From: Myxococcales bacterium
GTDB lineage: Bacteria; Myxococcota_A; Polyangia; Palsa-1104; JAEUJZ01
Reading direction: 5' to 3'
Assembly: GCA_016794465.1 (NCBI GenBank)
Contig: JAEUKA010000102.1
Coordinates: forward strand, 33,773-97,772
Length of the DNA stretch: 64,000 nt
Made by a program: the position numbers and the translations under genes. Below are positions 1 to 7,856 of this stretch, one piece after another. The stretch's first letter is position 1. Every line of letters starts with the position of its first letter. The notes beneath the pieces were generated by a model. The model was not told the DNA's origin and made no database searches. It saw only the letters and a list, made by a program, of their open reading frames with translations.

Positions 1-77
1 AGGGTGAACGTGCTCAAGGTCAGGGCAAAGCCGAGGGCAACAGGTTGCGCCCACAGGGTACGGCTCCGTCTTAACAT
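1..77 (-). CDS. Partial CDS: N-terminus of an exported protein
   Basis: Only the first 25 codons are inside the window; the gene runs off the left edge. The ATG at 77 is preceded by GAGGAG six bases upstream on the minus strand. The encoded start is MLRRSRTLWAQPVALGFAL followed by TLSTFT, which is a typical Sec signal peptide (Arg-rich n-region, then a hydrophobic core). It lies downstream of and co-directional with the ExbB/ExbD/ExbD genes, so it is probably the last gene of that operon. Such operons in this lineage often carry TPR or other periplasmic proteins, but the body of the protein is not visible and no function is assigned. Confidence 0.6.
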   Translation of the reverse strand, partial: MLRRSRTLWAQPVALGFALTLSTFT

Positions 78-205
78 GGCGAACTCCTCGCGCGACGTGC
101 TCAGAATACAAAGCAATCAGGCGCATCCGCAGCGCGCCGTCGCGGCGTACCACACGCCGCCCCAACAGAATGCCTCTTGGGTGGACCAAAAGGCAAGAAC
201 TCGTC

Positions 206-224
206 CACCGCGTTTTGCGCGGTG
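206..224. other. Short hairpin between the partial gene and exbD
   Basis: CACCGCG and CGCGGTG form a perfect 7-bp stem around a 5-base loop. There is no T tract on either side, so it does not look like an intrinsic terminator. On the minus strand the region between it and the upstream exbD stop is a pyrimidine-rich tract. Confidence 0.3.
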
Positions 225-289
225 AGATCCGAATCAGGAGGAGTGGGCAGAGGGGAGAAAGGGAAGAGAGGGGAGGGGACTGGGGTCTG

Positions 290-874
290 TTAGTGAGCCG
301 CTGGCGCCGCGCCCGCCTTCGCCTTTTGCTGAACGGCGAAGTTGACGTTGTTGTAGCCAGCGACGGTGCAGGTATACATGATCTTCTTGAGGACCTTGAA
401 GTCGATGTTCTTGTCGCCCTGCACGATGACCAGGCCCTTCCAGTCATTCGGATCGGGGTGAAGGAGCTTGAAGTTGTTCTTCAGCACCACCAGATCGTCG
501 TGAAGCTGGGGGATCTTCCAGTCCATCGTTGTCTCACGCGTTAGCTCGCTGGCGTCGGCCTTGGGCTCACCGTTGAGCGTCACCGAGTCTCGCGAGATGG
601 AGATGATCGGCGCCTGCTCCAGATCCTTGTAGTTCATGGCTTCCGGCAGCGTGACGTTCTTCGATACGGTCAGCAGCTCACCGGATGCGGAGAACGTCTG
701 GAGCAAGAACACGACCAGAATGGTGAGCATATCCACCATCGAGGTCAGGTTCAGCTCTGCATAGGAAGACTTCTTTCCCGTGCCGTGCTTCGTAATGAAC
801 TTCAGCGGGATGAACTTGCGGAGCCGGGGCCCCGCTTGTTTGATGAGGCCACCCTTATCAAATGCACTGCTCAT
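290..874 (-). CDS. ExbD/TolR-family biopolymer transport protein (second copy)
   Basis: A 194-aa protein with a short cytoplasmic N-terminus, one membrane helix at about residues 44-64 and a periplasmic C-terminal domain, the ExbD/TolR layout. The helix carries the expected acidic residue, Asp48 in SMVDML, which in this family takes part in proton-driven motor function. The N-terminus is longer and more basic than in the neighbouring ExbD, and the C-terminus ends in an Ala/Lys-rich tail. It lies 2 bases downstream of the other ExbD gene and follows an ExbB gene, so the three form one operon. A TolQ plus two TolR-like proteins is the arrangement of the Myxococcus AglRQS gliding motor, but the same set also powers TonB-type transport, so the substrate is open. 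Confidence 0.85.
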   Translation of the reverse strand: MSSAFDKGGLIKQAGPRLRKFIPLKFITKHGTGKKSSYAELNLTSMVDMLTILVVFLLQTFSASGELLTVSKNVTLPEAMNYKDLEQAPIISISRDSVTLNGEPKADASELTRETTMDWKIPQLHDDLVVLKNNFKLLHPDPNDWKGLVIVQGDKNIDFKVLKKIMYTCTVAGYNNVNFAVQQKAKAGAAPAAH

Positions 875-876
875 GG

Positions 877-1359
877 TTAGCCTCCCGCTCCCTTGTCCGT
901 CAGTGTGACAGTGGGAAACTTGGCCGAGATGGCGATATCCATCGCCTTGATGATCTTGTGATAGACCACCACGTCGTCGGTCTTGATCGTGAGATCTTCC
1001 TTGTCGGCGTGATCTTTCTTCGCCTGCGCCAAGGTATCTGCCAGCTTCACATAGTCAAAGTCATCACCCTTGGCTTCGATCGGAATGCTCTCGCCGGTGG
1101 ACTTCGAGAATGTGAAGGTGTTGTCCTTGTTTACAAACAAGGTCAACGTGACCTGATTCGGCTGTGGATCATCGTTCGGAGCACCCTGCGACTTGCTCTT
1201 CTGAGTCACGTCCATGCGGGCCAGCTGGGTCCACACGGCGGTGATGAGAAGGAACGAGATACAGCACGACAAAAGGTCGATGAACGGGACGAGGTTGATA
1301 GAGGCATCAAGCGGTTTTTTACCGCCTTTGCCAGAAGGCGTAGGTGCTGCGCCGCCCAT
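877..1359 (-). CDS. ExbD/TolR-family biopolymer transport protein (first copy)
   Basis: A 160-aa ExbD/TolR-type protein with a Gly/Lys-rich cytoplasmic N-terminus, a single membrane helix at about 22-42 and a periplasmic domain. The key membrane aspartate is Asp28 in VPFIDLL. A CC pair inside the helix (LLSCCISF) is unusual. The start ATG at 1359 is preceded by an AAGGAG-like site (minus strand). It sits between the ExbB gene and the second ExbD gene; the two ExbD proteins are clearly different, so they probably form a heteromeric stator component rather than being a recent duplication. Confidence 0.85.
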   Translation of the reverse strand: MGGAAPTPSGKGGKKPLDASINLVPFIDLLSCCISFLLITAVWTQLARMDVTQKSKSQGAPNDDPQPNQVTLTLFVNKDNTFTFSKSTGESIPIEAKGDDFDYVKLADTLAQAKKDHADKEDLTIKTDDVVVYHKIIKAMDIAISAKFPTVTLTDKGAGG

Positions 1360-1427
1360 CGTAATTACTCCTTGCTTGGGCTTCTTAGGGCAGACTCTGT
1401 CGTCTGCCCCAACCCGTCACCGTCGAA

Positions 1428-2081
1428 CTAGCTCGGGCCGCCTTGCTTCATAGCATTGCGGTGACCAACCACCAGGTTCACAACCTGCACAGAAACCTCG
1501 TTGATGTCGTCGAGGGTGTGCTGGGTCCAGCCGTTGAGGATGGCGAACCACAGCAGAGCCGGAACTGCGCAGACCAGACCGAAGGCGGTGCAGTTCATGG
1601 CTTCCGAGATACCCTTGGCGAGCAGAGTGGCCTTCATCGAGGGATCGACGCCGGCGACGCCTGCGAACGAGTGAATCAGACCGAGGATCGTGCCAAGCAG
1701 ACCAACGAGGGTTGCGACGTTGCCGAGCATGGCGAGGTAGCCAGTGCGGGCTTCCAGCTTCGGAATCTCGTGGAGAGCTTGCTCGTCCATGGCGGCCTGA
1801 ACTTCAGCGTCCGGACGGTTGAACTTGGTGAGGCCAGCCTGGATGATGCGGGTGACGGGAGTCGGGTTGCCGCTGCACACCTTGACCGCGCCCTGGATGT
1901 TGCCGGCCATGATCTGGCTCTTGAGGAGCGACAGCAGCTTCTTCTTATCGATGCCAGCCTTCTTCAGGTAAATCACGCGCTCGATCGAGATGCCCCACGC
2001 GATGATCATGAGCAGAAGGATTGGCCACATCGGCCAGCCACCTTCGTGGAACGCGTCGGCCAAGGTCTTCATCAAGGACAT
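1428..2081 (-). CDS. MotA/TolQ/ExbB proton channel family protein
   Basis: A 217-aa inner-membrane protein with three helices at about residues 17-36, 115-138 and 160-183, and a large cytoplasmic loop between the first two, as in ExbB/TolQ. The conserved segment LGNVATLVGLLGTILGLI identifies the family. The start at 2081 was chosen because GGAGG lies eight bases upstream and the protein then begins just before the first helix; a longer reading frame upstream has no membrane or family features. It is the first gene of the ExbB-ExbD-ExbD operon and would form the proton-conducting channel with the two ExbD proteins. Confidence 0.88.
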   Translation of the reverse strand: MSLMKTLADAFHEGGWPMWPILLLMIIAWGISIERVIYLKKAGIDKKKLLSLLKSQIMAGNIQGAVKVCSGNPTPVTRIIQAGLTKFNRPDAEVQAAMDEQALHEIPKLEARTGYLAMLGNVATLVGLLGTILGLIHSFAGVAGVDPSMKATLLAKGISEAMNCTAFGLVCAVPALLWFAILNGWTQHTLDDINEVSVQVVNLVVGHRNAMKQGGPS

Positions 2082-2292
2082 TTCCGGTACCTCCAGCAGT
2101 GAACGGGTTGTTGGGTAGCGCCCATGGTACAAGCACGCGCAGTGCCAAGAGCGAGAAAAATTTGTAGTTCCCCGGAAGGCAGCGAAAGCGCACTGCAAAC
2201 GACCAGGGCCGAAAGGGTTGGAAGCGGGGAAATGCGCAACACGGTCGTAGCAAAATGCAACAGTTAGGGCGGACTCGCAGCGGACTTGGGGA

Positions 2293-5244
2293 CTAGAAGA
2301 TCTTGGGCGGGCGGCTGCCTTTGGGGGCCGTGGGGAGCGTGCGCAGGTTCTCGGGCAGCTCGTAGGGCTTGCCATCGGGGCTCAGGCCCACGCTGGGTGG
2401 TGGTGGGAATCCGGTGATAAGCGGGCCGCCACGATCGGTCGCTTTCAGCGCTGGCGGTCGCTCGGGCACTTCGCTCATCGGTGCGTCGCGGTTGGCGTGG
2501 AACATGTAGCGCGCCCACATCGGCACACTGATCGTAAAGCTCGCGTCGGCGTAGCCGAGCTGTCGCTCGTAGGTATCGTCGCCGACCCAGACCGTGGTCA
2601 GCCACCGTGAGGTGAAGCCGACGAACCACACATCAGAGGTCCGGCTCGAGGTCCCGGTCTTACCGGCCGCCGGCAGGCTGGCGTCGCGGATCGGCTTGCT
2701 GTGACCCTGCGACACCACTCGTCGCAGGAGCGTCCCGGTCAGGAAGGCCGTGCGTGGCGAGATCACTGGCCGTTTTTGACGACCCGCCTGGGCGATCACC
2801 CGCTCCAGTCGCGTCCGTCCATCGAGCAGCGGATCGTCCCAGGCGCTGTTGTCGATCAGCACCTCGCCACTGCGCGCCACGACCCGCTTGACCGTGACCA
2901 AGTCGACTGGCCGGCCACTGCGTCCGAACAAGGAAAAGCTCTTCGACAGCTCATCAATCCGTACGCACGAGGCTCCGAGTGCCAGCGCGTCATCGGCGTG
3001 GATCGGTGTGGTCATTCCCAGTCGACGAGCCCAGGCTTCGACATCCTTTTTGCCCATCGTCTTGAACACTTCGAGTGCCGGCGGGTTCTTCGACCAGATG
3101 AGCGCTCGCTCGAGGTTGACCTGCTGGCCGTAGCTGCCATCGATGTTGGTCGGTAGCCACTGCTCGCCGGTGACGGGATCGATCTCGACCTTGACCTTGT
3201 CGTTCCACATCGTGTCGTAGCCGTAGCCTCGGTCCAGCGCGAGCGAGTAATAGATGGGCTTGTAGGCGCTGCCGGGCTGCCGACAGGCTTGGACCACGCG
3301 GTTGAACTCAGAGCGGTCGTAGTCGCTGCCGCCGACCATTGCCATGACGTAGCCGCTGCGGAGGTCGAAGCTGAACAGCGCGCCTTGGGGACGGGGGCTC
3401 TGCTCTAGGACGACTTCACGCGGGCCACCTGCTTGTGGCTTTCGGTGTTGCTCGGGCAGCCAGACCGCTTCGCCGACCTCTTGCCGTTTCCCAGGCTGTG
3501 AGGCGGGAGCGCCCGCACGGCGTGGATCACCCTCGGTCGGGATGTAGACGCCGGTGCCGGGCACGTAACTGGGTCGGCCACTGGGAACTACGGGTCGGCT
3601 GTCACCGCCTTCTGCGACGACCAGGGCGGAAGCGGGCTTGCTATTGGCTGTGCCGGCTGCCTGCGTCCGAGGGCCCACTGCCGCTCGGTTGGTAGCGATG
3701 CCCGGTCGGGCGGAAGACGGCTTGCTTGCGGCCACGGCGGCGCCTGGTTTTGGTCCCGGCTGTCGTCCCCCTGCGCCTCGATTCACTGGACCGCCTCTGC
3801 CGGGCTTGGTCGTCGCGAGCGTGCCCCGGGCTGATCCGACCGGCTTCGCTGCGGCAACGCCGGCTGCGGGTCGTGACTCCGTCGTTCCCTCTTTATAGGG
3901 GGTGATCGGCGCGTAGACGAAGTCGCTAAACTTCGCCAGGTGGGAGCGGAACGCCAGCTTCACCCAGATCACATCACCGGGCTTCAGCGCCTCGAATGCC
4001 GACAGGATCAGGCGGTCGTTGGTGGGGTCGCGCGGGTTATAGCGAGCCGCCCACAGCATGTTGTTCAGCGGCAACTCCGTCGAGTGAGGCCCGATCTGAA
4101 CCGTCGCCCCGCTTGGCCGCACCGTCGTCACCAGCCCCAGGTATAGGGTGTCCTCCTTGAGCGGCTCGGCATACCGCTTGTGGGCACGCAGCAGGAACAC
4201 TCGCTGGGCATCGGGATCGAGGTGGGCCTCTGGTCCCCGGTAACCCTGGCGCTTGTCGAGTCGTCGCACCGCGAAGTCGACATTGTCAGTCCCAAGGACA
4301 TCGAGGAACGGCTGCACAGTCGTCTCGACGGCCAGACCGTCTTCCATCACCCGCCGCTCACCGAGCTGGGCGATCAGCTCTTTTCGGACTTGATTGACGA
4401 AGTAGGGCGACACATCACGGGAGGTATCCCGACGCTGCTGTAGCAGAATCGGCTTGCCATAAAGCGTCGCTGCGGTCGCTGTATCGAGCTTGCCGATCTC
4501 GACCATGTTGTGCAGCACGATGTCACGTCGCTGCTGTGCCGCTTGCGGGTGATCGATTGGTGAGTAACGCGTCGGTGCCTTGAGCAGCCCAGCGAGCAGC
4601 GCCTGGTCTTGCACCGACAGCTCCCAGACGTTCTTGTCGAAGTAGCGTCGCGCCGCCGCCTGCACACCGAAGCTGCCGTGCCCGAGGAAGGTGTGATTCA
4701 GGTACGTCTGCAGGATCTCGGCCTTGGTGTAGCGAGCCTCGAGCCGCCGCGCCAAGATCGCTTCCCGAATCTTGCGCGACACCGTGCGATCCGCGCCCAG
4801 GAAGGCCTTCGCAACCTGCTGCGTAATCGTCGAGCCGCCCTGTCGCATCCGACCCGAGCGGAGGTTCACCTTCATCGCTCGCACAAAGCCACGCAGATCA
4901 AGCCCGCGATGCTCGGCAAAGCGCCGGTCTTCAGTCGACAGCACCGCGTCGATCAGCGGCTGCGGAATCTTGCTGAGCGGAATGATCTCTCGGCGCTCAC
5001 TGGCCAGCGTCGCCAGCAGGCTGCCATCACCGGCAAAGATCTCGGTGACGCCCGGCGCCAGCTGCGCGTAGCGAGACAGGTCCGGCGTCTCGGGCAGGCT
5101 GCGCGCAAAGTACACGTAGACCGCTACCAGCACATGAAGCATCACCATGACCAGCCCGAGGGCTGCGAACAGGTAGTACTTAAAGAGCCAGTAAAAGAAC
5201 CCACCATCGGCGGGGTTAACGATCTGGATGCGCAGTCGGGACAT
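2293..5244 (-). CDS. Class A penicillin-binding protein (PBP1A-type, GT51 + transpeptidase)
   Basis: A 983-aa bifunctional peptidoglycan synthase. One membrane anchor lies at about 17-47. The GT51 glycosyltransferase follows, with the catalytic Glu105 in STEDRRFAEHRG and the GGSTITQQ motif near 136-143. The transpeptidase domain has the active serine in PGSAYK, the SKN triad and AGKTGTSS. Between the two domains is a long Pro/Ala/Gly/Arg-rich segment (about + strand 3440-3890) that makes the protein longer than most PBP1A proteins. The ATG at 5244 was preferred over the GTG at 5283 because it leads directly into a short cytoplasmic tail and has GGAAAG upstream. The C-terminus is Pro/Lys-rich. 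It polymerises lipid II and crosslinks stem peptides at the inner-membrane face of the periplasm. Confidence 0.93.
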   Translation of the reverse strand: MSRLRIQIVNPADGGFFYWLFKYYLFAALGLVMVMLHVLVAVYVYFARSLPETPDLSRYAQLAPGVTEIFAGDGSLLATLASERREIIPLSKIPQPLIDAVLSTEDRRFAEHRGLDLRGFVRAMKVNLRSGRMRQGGSTITQQVAKAFLGADRTVSRKIREAILARRLEARYTKAEILQTYLNHTFLGHGSFGVQAAARRYFDKNVWELSVQDQALLAGLLKAPTRYSPIDHPQAAQQRRDIVLHNMVEIGKLDTATAATLYGKPILLQQRRDTSRDVSPYFVNQVRKELIAQLGERRVMEDGLAVETTVQPFLDVLGTDNVDFAVRRLDKRQGYRGPEAHLDPDAQRVFLLRAHKRYAEPLKEDTLYLGLVTTVRPSGATVQIGPHSTELPLNNMLWAARYNPRDPTNDRLILSAFEALKPGDVIWVKLAFRSHLAKFSDFVYAPITPYKEGTTESRPAAGVAAAKPVGSARGTLATTKPGRGGPVNRGAGGRQPGPKPGAAVAASKPSSARPGIATNRAAVGPRTQAAGTANSKPASALVVAEGGDSRPVVPSGRPSYVPGTGVYIPTEGDPRRAGAPASQPGKRQEVGEAVWLPEQHRKPQAGGPREVVLEQSPRPQGALFSFDLRSGYVMAMVGGSDYDRSEFNRVVQACRQPGSAYKPIYYSLALDRGYGYDTMWNDKVKVEIDPVTGEQWLPTNIDGSYGQQVNLERALIWSKNPPALEVFKTMGKKDVEAWARRLGMTTPIHADDALALGASCVRIDELSKSFSLFGRSGRPVDLVTVKRVVARSGEVLIDNSAWDDPLLDGRTRLERVIAQAGRQKRPVISPRTAFLTGTLLRRVVSQGHSKPIRDASLPAAGKTGTSSRTSDVWFVGFTSRWLTTVWVGDDTYERQLGYADASFTISVPMWARYMFHANRDAPMSEVPERPPALKATDRGGPLITGFPPPPSVGLSPDGKPYELPENLRTLPTAPKGSRPPKIF

Positions 5245-5388
5245 TCTTTCCGGGCGACACCGGCAGTCGGGGCGCCCGCCCACTCATGAGGCACCCTAGC
5301 ACATTCTTGAGTGTTCTTCGATGCTTGGCTTCGGGCCGATCGACTTTCCCGCCGCTTGTGGGCAGGTGCTGCTCGGATAGATCAGTCG

Positions 5389-5907
5389 TTAGGTTGGTCC
5401 ACCGTCGGGCCGCATGCCGTCGCTGACCATATCAGAAGAGGGCGACGCTAGATCGGGCATCGCGAGATCCGGCGGCGGCGGGCGCAGATCTTCGGGAATC
5501 GTCATGTCGAAGGGCTCGCCGATCGAGAGGCTGAGCGCGACCTTTTCCGTGTAGTTGATGGCGACCGAGCGCTGGACCTGGCCCACTGTGTCGCCTCGCT
5601 CGTCGAGTGCGGTGAGCTCGAATGCCACGGTGCCGCGATGCTGGCGATCAAACTCGTCGAACCGGATCGCGAAGCGGAGGGGAAAGGTCAGCGGCTGCTG
5701 CGGCACCTTGCGTGGGGTCAGCGGCGTGATGCTGCCATAGCCGTCGAGCACGCGGACGAGGAGCTGATACGTGCTCGGGGGACCAGCGTCAACAGTGACA
5801 CCAATGCAGGCGCGGGGATGCCCGGCGCACGGGTCCGGCGTGTCCGTGCAAGCCGAAAGAGCGGTGGCGCCGAAGCAGAGCAAGAACCAAGAGAGAACGT
5901 GCTTCAT
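5389..5907 (-). CDS. Small secreted lipoprotein, partner of the upstream TPR-PEGA protein
   Basis: A 172-aa protein starting MKHVLSWFLLCFGATALSAC, a type II signal peptide with the lipobox Cys at residue 20. The rest is a predicted beta-rich domain of unknown family, ending in a Pro/Asp-rich tail (DLRPPPPDLAMPDLASP). The ATG at 5907 overlaps the stop of the upstream TPR gene in an ATGA arrangement, indicating translational coupling. A second pair of the same kind (TPR protein followed by a small lipoprotein) is at 37670-38917, so the two proteins probably work together at the envelope. No biochemical function can be assigned. Confidence 0.72.
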   Translation of the reverse strand: MKHVLSWFLLCFGATALSACTDTPDPCAGHPRACIGVTVDAGPPSTYQLLVRVLDGYGSITPLTPRKVPQQPLTFPLRFAIRFDEFDRQHRGTVAFELTALDERGDTVGQVQRSVAINYTEKVALSLSIGEPFDMTIPEDLRPPPPDLAMPDLASPSSDMVSDGMRPDGGPT

Positions 5908-6755
5908 CTCGACACGTCGATGGGGTCCAGGTCGGTGCCTGGGGCGACTCGGTTGAAAGAACCTGCGGCGGCAGCACCAACGACGCCAGCGAGCACAACC
6001 GCTCCGCCGCCTACCGCTGTCCAGAACCACCAGCGCTTATAAAAGGGCTTCGACTCATCACTCGGTGGTGGAGTCGCATAGGGAAGCAGTGCCGCGTCGC
6101 CAGTTGCCGATGGAGCCAGGGCTCCGGCGAGCTTGCGCAGCTCGCCAGGAAAGAGCTCGACGGACACCGCGAAGTCGCGCAGACCTGACGACGCGACCCG
6201 GACCTCGTGAAGCCCTGGCGCAGTGAACAGGTAGCCAGGTGGTGGTGTGTTACCGCTCGGCAGTTTGGTGCGCAGCGCACCATCGAGAAAGAGGCTCGGC
6301 TGGGTCGCATCAGCGGGCAGGGTCACTGTGACGGCCAGTCGACTCAAGGTGCGCTCGTACTCACGCAGCCGCTTTTTGGCATCTTCTAGCCGCTCGGTCA
6401 GCACCATCGATCGATCGGCGCTGCGCAGGAAGCGCTCCAAGGCTTGTGCAGCCTCGTGCGGCTGGCCCAGATCGCCATAGACGATGCCGAGGTTGTAGTC
6501 GATCGACGGCTCGCTCCACAGCGCGCGCGCTTGCTCGAGCCGAGCGGCTGCTCCTCGGTTGTCGCCGCGCTCGACCATCTGGCCGGCTTCGCGAATGAGA
6601 CTGCGGACCTGCTGCTTGACGGAATCACTTGGCTGGGTAGCCTGCTGGCCATCTGCCCCGAGTGCCAGGCCGGCGCTGCCCAGCTGAAAGACCAGCCCCA
6701 GGGTCAGGCGGGCGAGAATGCAGTTTCGTCGAAAACCGACTTGCGGAAGCGACAT
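5904..6755 (-). CDS. Exported TPR/PEGA protein with C-terminal membrane helix
   Basis: A 283-aa protein. Starting at the ATG at 6755 (MSLPQVGFRRNCILARLTLG) gives a signal peptide ending near LALGADG. Residues about 45-140 form TPR-like helices (LEQARALWSEPSIDYNLGIV and similar). A PEGA-like beta domain follows (LFLDGALRTKL ... PPGYLFTAPGLHEVRV), and near the C-terminus is KPFYKRWWFWTAVGGG leading into a membrane helix. The same KPFYK-FW-VGG signature occurs in the TPR protein at 38081-38917, so these are paralogues. PEGA domains commonly mediate envelope or surface-layer interactions. The longer frame upstream of 6755 has no signal-peptide character at its start. It is the first gene of a two-gene operon. 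Confidence 0.72.
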   Translation of the reverse strand: MSLPQVGFRRNCILARLTLGLVFQLGSAGLALGADGQQATQPSDSVKQQVRSLIREAGQMVERGDNRGAAARLEQARALWSEPSIDYNLGIVYGDLGQPHEAAQALERFLRSADRSMVLTERLEDAKKRLREYERTLSRLAVTVTLPADATQPSLFLDGALRTKLPSGNTPPPGYLFTAPGLHEVRVASSGLRDFAVSVELFPGELRKLAGALAPSATGDAALLPYATPPPSDESKPFYKRWWFWTAVGGGAVVLAGVVGAAAAGSFNRVAPGTDLDPIDVSR

Positions 6756-6915
6756 GAGGGCAGGCACGTTAACACGGAAGAAGATGTGGCGGTCAAACCC
6801 CCAGGGCAGTGAAGCAGAGGAAGCAGAGCCTGGGCTGCGCAGAAGTGGGTTGCGCCATCGACTGTCCAGATCCATTACCAGATACATCAACAGAAACGCG
6901 GCCACAGACATGCTG

Positions 6916-6940
6916 TATAAAAACGGGCCTGCAATTGCAG
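6916..6940 (+). promoter_or_regulatory. Putative -10 box and 12-bp palindrome upstream of the zinc-ribbon/TM2 gene
   Basis: TATAAA at 6916-6921 is followed by the perfect palindrome CTGCAATTGCAG at 6929-6940, about 50 bases before the ATG at 6990. A palindrome just downstream of a -10 box is a common operator position. The region lies between divergent genes, so it could also affect the minus-strand TPR operon. No clear -35 box was found. Confidence 0.35.
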
Positions 6941-6989
6941 CAGCCGCTGGAATGGCCCAGGCTAAAATCCTCTCTGGAGGCTAGGCGCG

Positions 6990-7856
6990 ATGGACTATCG
7001 CACGTTCGAGCAGAAGCTGCTGGACACGATCTTTACGACCGATGTTCCGCTGAACCCCGCCACGATCGCCTTCTTGTACAAGTTGACCGTGCAGCAGGCA
7101 TCCGATCTTTTGCAGCAGGCGGCGGTGAACGGTCTGCTCAACATCGAGAGCGACGAGGAAGGCAATCTCCTCTACACCTATCCGAACCGGGTTCGGCTGC
7201 CTCGCGATGGCAAGGCTGATCCCCGTCGTGATCCGGCGGCTCAGAACAAGCCTGTCTCGGTGGCACTGGTCCCGACGGCGCCGCCCGCACTGGTGAAAGC
7301 CCCACCGGCAGAGCCTGCACCGCTTCCAGACAGCATCGATCTTTTGGAAGCCTCGACGCCTCGGGATGAGTCTCGATCGGCGACCGGCGCAGCGACAGCC
7401 CCGCCCCCGCCCCCGCTGCCAAACGCCGCCGCACGAGAAGCCCAAGGCAGCAGCACGCGCTGTCCGTTTTGTAGCGAGGTCATTCTCGTCGGTGCCAAGA
7501 AGTGCAAGCACTGCCACGAGTTTCTCGACTTTGCGCTTCGTGACATCCAGGCGCTTCGTCAGCCCGGCAGTGCACATGCTCCGCATCCGCCACCTGCGCC
7601 GCCACCCACGGCACTGGCCCCTGCGCAGCAGCCGGTGCAGATTCAGCAGTGGACCAGCACCAACGCGACCCAAGCGGCACTGCTCAGCTTTTTTGTGCCG
7701 GGTCTTGGGCAGATGTGCAGCGGAAGAGTGCCAGCGGGACTGCTGTGGATGATGTTCACCTGCCTCGGCTACGTCTGCTTCATCGTGCCGGGCATGGTCT
7801 TGCACATCTTGTGCGTCATCAACGCGACCCGTCCCCAGCAGCCGGCTACTCAGTAA
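6990..7856 (+). CDS. Zinc-ribbon and TM2-type membrane protein
   Basis: A 288-aa protein in three parts. Residues about 1-75 look like a small helix-turn-helix or winged-helix domain (LTVQQASDLLQQAAVNGLLN). A Pro/Ala-rich linker follows. Near residue 155 is a zinc ribbon, CPFCSEVILVGAKKCKHC, with two CxxC knuckles. The C-terminal 65 residues contain two hydrophobic helices with a GLGQMCSGR turn, the TM2-domain pattern. CTGGAGG precedes the ATG. The combination suggests a membrane-tethered sensor or scaffold, but the family role is unknown. It converges on the SctQ-like gene with an 11-base overlap. Confidence 0.7.
   Translation: MDYRTFEQKLLDTIFTTDVPLNPATIAFLYKLTVQQASDLLQQAAVNGLLNIESDEEGNLLYTYPNRVRLPRDGKADPRRDPAAQNKPVSVALVPTAPPALVKAPPAEPAPLPDSIDLLEASTPRDESRSATGAATAPPPPPLPNAAAREAQGSSTRCPFCSEVILVGAKKCKHCHEFLDFALRDIQALRQPGSAHAPHPPPAPPPTALAPAQQPVQIQQWTSTNATQAALLSFFVPGLGQMCSGRVPAGLLWMMFTCLGYVCFIVPGMVLHILCVINATRPQQPATQ

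Noticed and set aside
4..225. 73-codon plus-strand ORF at the left edge
   Set aside because: It overlaps the minus-strand signal-peptide start, which has a strong ribosome-binding site, and encodes no recognisable domain.
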